DNA of 64,000 bases from positions 411,501-475,500 of the forward strand of contig WPIO01000071.1 of assembly GCA_009760855.2 (NCBI GenBank), given 5' to 3'. Positions 33,370 through 42,900 of the stretch are shown piece after piece. A program made the translations under genes and the position numbers. A model generated the notes under the pieces. It saw nothing but the letters and a program-made list of their open reading frames with translations, did no database searches and was not told the origin of the DNA. Position 1 is the stretch's first letter. Each line of letters begins with the position of its first letter. The stretch is from Cristatella mucedo. Lineage: Eukaryota > Bryozoa > Phylactolaemata > Cristatellidae.

Positions 33370-33736
33370 CAGACGTTTAGTTCGTATGCTTCCAAAGCCA
33401 GGAACTGACTTGCGACTTGCGTCAAAACATCCCCTGACTTGACCAAATTTAAAAAGAACTTAAAAACGCACCTATTTATGACCGCGTTTAGTGGGTCCCA
33501 GTGATTCATCCTTTATACGCTTGTGGTTGCTGACAGTGAGCATGTTCCCACTAACGACACTTGCATGCTGACCCTGTGAGTCACCCCTAAGCATGTTATT
33601 CATGTAAGTTATCAAACGTGATATTACTCACCATTCAATCGCGTTTTCCTTTGCAGCAAATTTAAAACGCCTAGAAAAAGATTGACTTCTCTGAGGGCGC
33701 TTTATCAAGTGCATTATTATTATAATTATTATCATC
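33370..33736 (+). mobile_element. LINE 3' end with tail
   Basis: From the end of the ORF (LTKFKKNLKTHLF-type) through the 3' region to hairpin aaaacgcctagaaaaag and the (ATT)n tail. Confidence 0.85.
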
Positions 33737-35039
33737 ATAGCTTGCAGATATAGTTAGAGATACCATTCAAAGTCTCTGCAAGCGCACGCACTTTAACTCA
33801 GGTTCCCCGAATCCAACAGACGTTACAATAAAAACTAGTATTTCTTGTGGCTTTTAAAATTTAGTCAAGTCCCGCGTGTCCAGTTACGTGATTAGTAAAT
33901 GAGTTTTAATAGTGCGATAATAAGTGCGATAATACCCAAACTGCAGGTGCATGCATCATTAGGTTTGACGTTATTTATATGGCACACCGATGCAAATTCA
34001 CTCCCTAGGGAGAACAGCTGACGTAATGGCTGGTCGATATGATAGATGGGCACACGGAACAGAATAACGGGACCAATCAGGGTCAAAACAAAAACTTGGA
34101 AGAGAAACGCGGTTTAATTTGACAGAAAGCTCCGGACGGTGAGAATTAGAGAGCTGTAAAAATTTAGGCGATTACGGCAGACTATTTCGGGTCAGCCGTA
34201 CTGGCACACTAAATAATGCTGTCGCCATTTGTGAGCCGATCACGAAAGTTGTCGGTTTGAATCCGGCGGTGGGCTACACTTCATTGCTGCAGCAAGCTGT
34301 AGCTATAGATTTAAAGGGTCTGCTATCGCCATACAAGAAGAGCTCTTGAATAAGATAGAATGTGTTCGTAATATCTGCAAACAATACGTCGCTGATTTGG
34401 TTCGTCTTTTTTTAGCGAAGCTTCTCGAATGCATTTTCCAATTGCAGGTTGCAGCAAAGAGTTTAAAATATAACTTGTCAGGCACATTTGGGTCGGGATT
34501 CAAGAGAAGTGTTTCCTCGGGAACAACTGTGATTTATTTCGGCAGTGACATACGGATGTTTACTTTATGTAAATTTCCTCGACAAAGATTGCATTCCCAT
34601 ACTGCTCTATGACTCAGCCATTTTCCTCTTCTTATTATTATTGCTGTTCTTGAGTTGTTGATATTATACCGCAACGATAACGGAAACTTAACCGCCGCTC
34701 TAACTAACGCTATTCAAGGATTGATTGAGCGATTAGGAAAATCGCTTGGTTAACAAACGAGGCCATTAACTTATTAAAATCTTGTTTATCCGACCATGTT
34801 TAATTTATTTCAAGTTGAGCTACGGTCAGGTCTACCAGACCAGTCAGCCGTTGAGTTCCGTCTGCAGGTCATATTCACTGTGACTGACTTCCACATTCCT
34901 ACAAAACGATCTCTATTCTTTCGCTGCTACAAATATCGTTTGTCATTGGATATGGTGGGGGAATCATTTCTACAATTGAAAGTTTGTGGGTTTGTGGAGG
35001 TCGTTTGCAACAGACTTCCTTTGAAGCCATTCGATCATG

Positions 35040-35127
35040 GTTCCTTTGCGGCAATAGTATAGCGCCTAGAACGAGGTTGAGTTTTCAGAGGCCACTTTAT
35101 CAAATGTATTAATAATATTAATATTAT
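35040..35127 (+). mobile_element. LINE 3' tip, remnant
   Basis: atagcgcctagaacgagg hairpin and tail; the same insertion as 51380-52022 in the paralogous block, with the body deleted. Confidence 0.7.
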
Positions 35128-35587
35128 TCACGAATGCACTCCTAATTCTGCTACGCTCCTTACTTTCTTTATGCTTACCAAAATGAAGTCGCTTGACCAC
35201 CGTATAAAGAGGGCAAACACCATGGTTTTGATTTTGCTGTTGAAAACTTTCCTCCTGAGTAGCGCTTACTAAATTGTTATGGCTTTGTGCAGTTCTAGAC
35301 ACGGGTGCAATAATTTTGAGTTAGAATTACAAATGAAGTTAAATGAGCTAAACAATACAATGCAAATACGATACAATACAATACGAATGAGTTAAAGCCT
35401 TCCTTTTTTGAATAGAGGCTACTTGATGATTCTAAATCCAACTCATGCTGAAATATTTTACCTATATTACTGAATGGCGGCACTAAAATAAGTTGACTTT
35501 GTCGTGCTCGGACGCTGCCTGCAGAGAGTAAACGTGGTATTCTTATCGGATCCGATCGGCAGTGCAAACTAAACAATCCGTAGGATT

Positions 35588-35640
35588 CCTTATCAACTAA
35601 TCAGTGTTCAACTTCCGCGTGTAGCAAGCTGTCTGCCAAT
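35588..35640 (+). promoter_or_regulatory. Shared promoter block of copy C with CCAAT box
   Basis: cttatcaactaatcagtg then aacttccgcgtgtagc and gccaat (CCAAT 35636-35640), 262 bp before the ATG, exactly the spacing in copy D. Related to the blocks of A and B. Confidence 0.65.
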
Positions 35641-35901
35641 GAGTTCATTGGGTCGGCGAGAGCTACTGATGAACTGCACCAATAAGAGCTCAGTTTGGTA
35701 CAAGCATTGCGAGTTACTCTTTTCCAAGCCACTTGGAAGGGCTGTGGCATCATTGCGAGACCGATTCTCAGCAGGAAATTGTAGCCACGCTATGCCGGCA
35801 TTGTTTCAGAAACAGTTAGTCTCTGAATTCTTGGCACTGCGGATGTGGTAATTTTTCTCCTAGAAGTTCCACCATAGGCTCTACTACGAATGGCATAAAT
35901 A

Positions 35902-35962
35902 ATGTCTACCCGGACCAGAATTCGAGTCATCTTTATCTTATGCAGCTTATTCACATCAAACG
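35902..35962 (+). CDS. Copy C exon 1: signal peptide
   Basis: Reads MSTRTRIRVIFILCSLFTSN plus one base, donor cg|gtaagtgc, phase 1. It differs from copy D exon 1 at 8 of 61 positions. Confidence 0.8.
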
Positions 35963-36933
35963 GTAAGTGCTGAGCCCTGCCTCTAATAGTGAAGATGTAA
36001 ATGTTTAGGTCGTTGAAAATCCCCATGTACCTTGACTATTGTACGAATTCACGTTAAAAGCCGTGCAGGTGCTTACAATTGCAAATAAAATGTACAGTTA
36101 AGTAGCATCAAAATTGATAGAAAGTCTATTGACGATACGTTTCAAGTATTTGCAGAGGACAATATCGGTGGAAAAGGGTTGTTTGAAATAATTATCGTCT
36201 ATTTTCAAGCCAAGGTTTCAGCTGATGTAACCGTTCTATGAATAATGCTGTAATATGGAAATTGTCACGCTTAAAAATTGCTCTGAATAAAGCCTGAAAT
36301 GAAAGCTTTGATTTTGATTCAGATCACGTAAAACTCCATGTAAAGTTTGGGTTAACGGCTGGTGCTCTTCAGTGCTCCCCAAGAGACAGAGTTGTCCACG
36401 ATTAAATTTAATAGCTTACTGTCCATGAGATACTCCTGACGTTGTGTTCTCAATTACTAGCCACCTTTAATTTGTGCATGTCATGTCTACGCCATCGTGC
36501 CACTCCGAGCTAAATATAATACTCAAAATTCTAATTATTATGAGCAAATGTTTACTAGATTAACTGGTAATTTTAATTAAACGGCTAATATAAACCAAAT
36601 GTGGCTATTGTTAACGTGCACAATGCGACCCGGCCGACAGGCAGTAGAGTACTGCCAAAATAACGAGTACTTCTTACGGTATCTGAATGCGGCGCCCCGC
36701 AGTATCACATACTCGCGATATTAAGCTTCTTCAAAGAAATGGTTGTAGGGTATTTTTCCCTACCCAGACTATCCACCCCCGGACATTTCTGCCGCCGGTG
36801 GACTCTAGGACATTTCCCCCGGACTTTACCTGGGGTAGGACATTTCCTCTATGTTAATAAACGCATAACTAAGAATGGAGATTAATATGTATATGTGTGT
36901 GTGTGTCTTTTTGTCTGTGTGTCTGTATGTGTG

Positions 36934-36975
<42 letters not shown>

Positions 36976-39900
36976 TGTGTATGTGTGTATACACGATCGA
37001 ATAAAGTTTAGGCTGTGTTGAAATAAAATTGACTCAATATATTGGGAAGGATGGATGTATAGTAAGGATGGTTTCTAATGGAGCGAGCGCCGGCGGCTCT
37101 AAAATAAATAACTTTATTTTAGAGCATATCGTGTCATTTAATAATAGGTCACTTTAGAAAAGTACACCTACATCACCTGCAAATTCACTAGGACCCGTCA
37201 GGGCAGAGCCGATTTCGAGCGATGTGTTATTGGATTCTTTACAGGTACTTCATAGCGATAATGTAAATATTAATGCTCACATGCTTGTACGGTGTTCTGG
37301 GAGATCTCAATCCCTTTCGAGGCACTTCATATAGGCTGAAACTGAGGTATTTTTGAAGCAGTTAGTGGTAACGTGAACAGTAACTGCATTGTTCTACTTA
37401 GCATAAGCACGAAGGTCATCGCGTTTTTGGGTGGATACTCTTAAATTAGTAAAGCAAGATGAAATATTCAGGCAAATCGTTTATAGTTTAAAATCGGCTA
37501 TCGGCTTTTAGAATTAATGATGGTGCCCAAGCACCATATAGGAATCTGGGCTCTCACACTTTGCTTTTTTCAACATCACGTACGACTCTAAAAACAACCG
37601 AAGTGCATTTACCAATTATTCATTAACTAAAGTATCTTTATACGACACCAGTTTCTTTCAAATTACCCAGCTACACAAATAAGCTGTTTCCCCATTTTTT
37701 GACGCGCCAGCTGCGTAGCGTATGATATTTTATATTCACTTACGTAAGCTTATTGTTTGATCGAGCTTCAGCGAACTCTCAAACCTCTTGCACACTTAGT
37801 GTCTTTGGCTTTGTTTAATTGGGCAACATACATGTGTATGCATTGGGTATCAATACTGAACACGTGGGTACGCTCACAGCTATTCAATTTATGAAATGGC
37901 CCTGTTCTTGATTTTCTTCTCTCAGAATCGCTACAACTTGAAATAACAGTGAGTAACTATCCACCGTTCAGCGTAAATTGCCTTCAAAGTTATCCATGTG
38001 CGACGACACCTGATAAGCCCTCTCTCAAGGTGACAGGAATGGAACTTCACCCAAGCAACAAAAACAGCTGCAGTGCGAACATTATTAACCACGTCACCAC
38101 TGAACTGGAGATCTTCACGAATTATTTCTGTCGAACGAATGGGACAACGGACTTGCGATCTAAATCGCTCTATAATAGCACTCAAGATTATGGATGCAGT
38201 GTCAACATAATTGTCACAAGAATTGTTATAAATTGTGAATGTACTTCCGAACTCTTACCTGGATTGGAGAGCTCATCAAAAACTTCTTCGTTAACGTCGG
38301 CTCGTTTTTCGTCCGTGACAACGTACGATGCCACAAGTTCTTCGACCAACAATCGCGGTACGTCGTCTGCTATGAACACGGGAAGTAGCTGCGAACCTTC
38401 GTATTCTGGTAAGTCAGACCTCGGTAATTAATTTTAGCTCATACACCTTCCTTTACTTATTCCCGATTATTTTATTAAGATCATTTCGTGATTAAGTAGC
38501 AACAAATTAATGTTTTGGCATAGAGTGATTATTTAAAAAAGAGGTCACTGGATACCCTAATGCCTCATAAACAATTCTTATAAAAGTGTAGTGCTAGTAT
38601 TCAAACTGTGACCTGCGCCTTGAGAATCGCTATTATTTCTGACCCTAGCACTGCGGTGCAGCGAACGAATACTGCATAGGGTCACAATACTAAATTGTGA
38701 ATTTCGGCTCTCATTGAAATTTTGAAATATTTCTATCGTATTTCATCACCCGAGTAAATATTGTGCTTGTATCATAGAGATGGCTACATTACGATAGCCA
38801 CACATTGTTCATCTTGCATCCTAAGTTAGCCTTTTCAGATTTTATTTGACTGAAGCATGCATCATGCATCAATGCCTCATGCAAATAAGTGCAGCTTTTT
38901 AAAGTTAAGAAGGAAATTGACAGTTACAAGAGTCAACTTGCAGATTGATATTACTAAAGATCACGAGAGAATAGATTCCCCATTAAATTTTCTATCATAC
39001 AAGTTATTGTGAACCATGCATGAATCCTGCAGGGCTGAGTTAAAACAGCTCGTGTTATAGACGCAACAATTCTACTGCTAATTGTAGCATGAAATTCTTG
39101 TTGTCAAGCACTTTACCACTCATCATTCAATCGTGCTTCCGTTTCAGTAAATGTAAAGCACATAGAAAGAGATTGCCTTCTCTGAAAGCGCCTTAGCAAC
39201 TGTTTAAATACTATTATTGTATTGCAGCACCAGTGATGAACACACAGTTTTTCATTGGGTTACTCTTCTCGCACAGTGCAGCTGACTTTTGTAAAGCATT
39301 TTATTTTTAAAATGTCTGTCTTTTTAATCACCTCAGTATATATTAAAGGTTCCACATACCTTTTCCTGTTTCATATTGAGGCTCATTACGTTCCACCACT
39401 GTCATTACTGTCGACGACTAAAGCAGTCTGATGGCACCTGAACTTTGAAGCACTACACAAATATCCGACCAGTTTACGCTATTTTGCAAGATTGCATAAT
39501 GTGCAAGCGTCCAAGTTCCATTTGTTTTCGTTGTTTACACTCTTCGATCTGCCGATGTGCTTTTCAGGCACAATCTAGGCCTTTATGCAAGTGACTGTGG
39601 TTTGTGCGTTTGCTTTCATCTCTCCAATCCCTCAAGCACGTCGAAAGAACAAAACTCCCTTGTGGCTGTAAATCACAATCTAGGCCTTTATGCAGACGAC
39701 TGCAATGTGTGCCTTTGCTTGTATCTCTCCCATCCCTCAAGCACGTCGAAAGATCAACAATTTCTTGTGGCATGTGGCTTTCTTGTGGCATTGATGACAT
39801 CTGCGCATGGATGGCAGCACAATTTCTTAAATTACATGACGAAAAGACGAGTCTACTAGTAATAAGGAAGCCAAGTGGGATTGATACATTGGGAAACGCA

Positions 39901-42900
39901 AGGCTCGAAACAGGATCTGCCAGCATATCTCCCGTTGTATCTGCACTTAATCGAAGTGTCCTATTCCAATGGGAAGTTTCAATAGACATTCATCACATAG
40001 GTTACACAGTCAAGTATGTCTACTTTCAGCTACGAATCACTGCTAAAATTTAGGCCAATTTACACATTAGGGATACCACATCTAAATTGGTCCACACGTT
40101 TGCGATGTCTCGAAACGTTTCTATACCAATATATCTATGCAACATATTACTGAACAGTTCACTACCCATGGCATCAGAAACCTTCAAAAGAATTAGGAAG
40201 TTGCCCCGCTTAGTTATTGAGCCTTCTTTATGAGCCTCAATCTTTCTAGGGTTCCGCTTTGCTTCATAACGCTATGCATTAATTTCGTTCTAAGAAAATA
40301 ACTACTTCGCCCTGATTTGGTACAGATTTTATGAAAGACTCTTAATCTGGAACTTGCTCCTATTCTCATGAAAATCTTCCTAACATAGCATATAAGTAGT
40401 GAGCCCAGCGTCCACAAATGAAGTTGATTTTTATTCACTGAATGCCTTTCCTGTAGAAGGAAGAGATCGAGTCGAAGACACGGATGTTGGACGAGTTGTG
40501 GCTGCCACCGTATGCAGTGTGGTAGTCTGCGGAGCAGTTATTCTGGCACTGGCGCTCCTTTGTAAGAGGTAAGAAGACAGATAATCTTGTATATTTTGTG
40601 CTTGTGGTGTTCAATTTCCTAATAGAGCGTTTATAAATTCGCTCACACAAATCTTAGACAGCAAGAACTAATGTCCTGCGGCCGACTATGACACATCCTT
40701 TCTAGCGGTTCACAGCTGCTACGTTCATGCTACTTCCTTACCTCAACTGCTCTCCTGACTCAACAATGCTTCTCCCTTTCTCTGTTTTGCTTGATAAGAC
40801 GCGTAGTGGCAACCGAATGCCAACTGATGTATCATAAGCTGTGAGTGTGCTATAAACTATCGTGCTGAACACCTAGATAGTCATTGTTAGTTTGAGTAGT
40901 GACAGACAGAGATACATGGACATAGAAATAGGTAAGCAATATAATTTTAGTAATAATAATGATAATACACTTGATAAAGTGCCCTCGAAGAACTAAATCT
41001 CTTTATAGGCACTTTACATTTGCTGCAAAGGAAACACGGTCGAATAGTAAGTGGTAACGCACCTATTTAGAACACAATTTTGTGGGTCCCTGATATTCGT
41101 CCTTGATGTGCATATGCGTGCTGACACTGTGCATGCTGCCACTAACCACATTTGCATGCTGACCCTGTGCATGTCACTCCTAACCCTGTTGTTCATTTTT
41201 TTTTATTAAGTAATAATAAAAAAAATTTTTATTATCATTATATGATGTTACTCACCATTCATTTTCATTTTCCTTTGCAACAAATATGAAGCACCTAAAG
41301 AGAGATTGAGTTGTCTGAGGCCACTCTATCAAGTGCATTATTATTATTATTATTATTATTATCATGCTTGATAAACAACATCAATAACACAGTTAGGGGT
41401 GACATGCACATGTTCAGCATGCAATCGTGATTAGCGACAGCATGCGACAGTGTCAGCAGGCGTAAGCACATATAGGACGAATCACAGGGACCCACTAGAT
41501 GCTGTCCTAAATAGGTTTGTCTTTAAGTTCTTTTCAAATATGGTCTAGTCGGCGGATGTCGTGACTCAAGTCAGAAGTGAGTTTCAGGCTTAGGGAGCGT
41601 AAGAACTATGTGGACGATCTCCAAAGGAGTTGAGGTTCGTAGGAGGTATGGGTTAACTGTTGGATTCCGAGAAATGAATTGTGTTAAGCTTTGCCTGGTA
41701 GGAGATTAGATCTGATAATGTGTATTTTTATCTCTATCTGACAGGTATCTTTAATGTATTTGTATTTGGTATAATTTAATTTATTTAATTTGGCATATTT
41801 TATTTATTTCAATGTATTTGTATTTGGTATTTTGTATTTTAATATTTATGTATTTATTTGGCTTTATTTGTATTTGTAATTTAATGCAATTTGAGCCATA
41901 TCATAGGCAGAAAAGGACCAGTTAAACCAGCCATTATAATTCTTGAAAATTTGTGGATTAAGAAAGAGTTAAACTGGATTAGAAGGATGCAAACTGGAGT
42001 ATGGCAATAGGCATTTATTATAAGCCTTAGAAAAAAATTTCTAGAATCAGCGATACACTGGCCACTGTAGGGCCTAATCGTGAGATAATAAGATCTTTTA
42101 TTGGGAAAGCACAAAGGATTTGCAGTTGAACGTAATCCATAGTTGCAACGGTAGTTTCATTGATCAGGATCAATTTAGTAATTTCTTTTCTTTTAGGAAA
42201 ATTTTCTGTTTTAAGGGAGCATTCTACAGCGTGGGGAGATCAGATAGGACTGAGCAAGCATCAGCAGAAGCGAGGGGGACATCTGCTGAGTTGGTAGCTG
42301 AATACTACAATGAAATTCCGTTGCAAAGGTATGCATAGCCGGTCATTTGCACTGTTTATCGAGTCACTGTTTGCAGCTGACATTAATAATACCATCGAAA
42401 AGATTCCCGCTTTCAAGAAAAAGCCCCGGGCCTTCACCTGTGATTAAGCCATCATACTAGCTGATTTAGCAGCCTCTTTTGTGTTGGGATATATGAGCAT
42501 TGGCGGCCATCACCACTTATTGCAGCAGCAAGAATTAATTGCTCACCCCAAGATTCTATACTACAACTTCATTGATGATGTCGTGAATAGCAAACGCCTC
42601 ACCTAATGAGCTTTTACGTCTGGCTGTACCCTGAGTAATTTCATTGCTATCATCGTGCTAGCATGATATTCCGTAGGCGCCGTAGTTTGACCCGTAAACT
42701 CATCTCTTAGTCATTCTGTGTCGCCTACATCTTAGGTCGTTTTCATTTGTATATCGTCTGTTTGAATTCGCTGTTGCTAACGTTTACCCACACTTTCACA
42801 CAAATTCAAAACTTCTTAGTTAATTTGCCTTGCCAACGATGACGACAAGTCTGGAAATTCTCAAAACATAAAGTTGCATCTTTAAGCTGACCCCAAGTGT

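Larger units (their letters stand above)
33737..36990 (+). repeat. Segmental duplication block, C side
   Basis: Aligns with 50012-53830 over most of its length, including the promoter block, exon 1, the start of intron 1 and the taccccag/microsatellite region. A LINE present in D (51380-52022) survives here only as its 3' end (35040-35127). At 34195-34290 gtcggtttgaatccgg is a possible tRNA-like B box, also seen in altered form at 50590. Confidence 0.75.
38409..40456 (+). other. Copy C intron 2
   Basis: Holds a segment shared with 30900 and 59680 (tacattacgatagcca, cttgcatcct), a LINE 3' tip (39110-39222) and a LINE fragment (39550-40060). The rest is unassigned. Confidence 0.5.

Noticed and set aside
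34195-34290. Functional tRNA gene
   Set aside because: Only a B-box-like stretch is convincing; no cloverleaf could be drawn. It is more likely a SINE remnant.
40457-40568. ITAM or classical ITIM receptor assignment for copy C
   Set aside because: The YxxL/I motifs are too far apart for an ITAM, and the residue two before each tyrosine does not fit the ITIM consensus.
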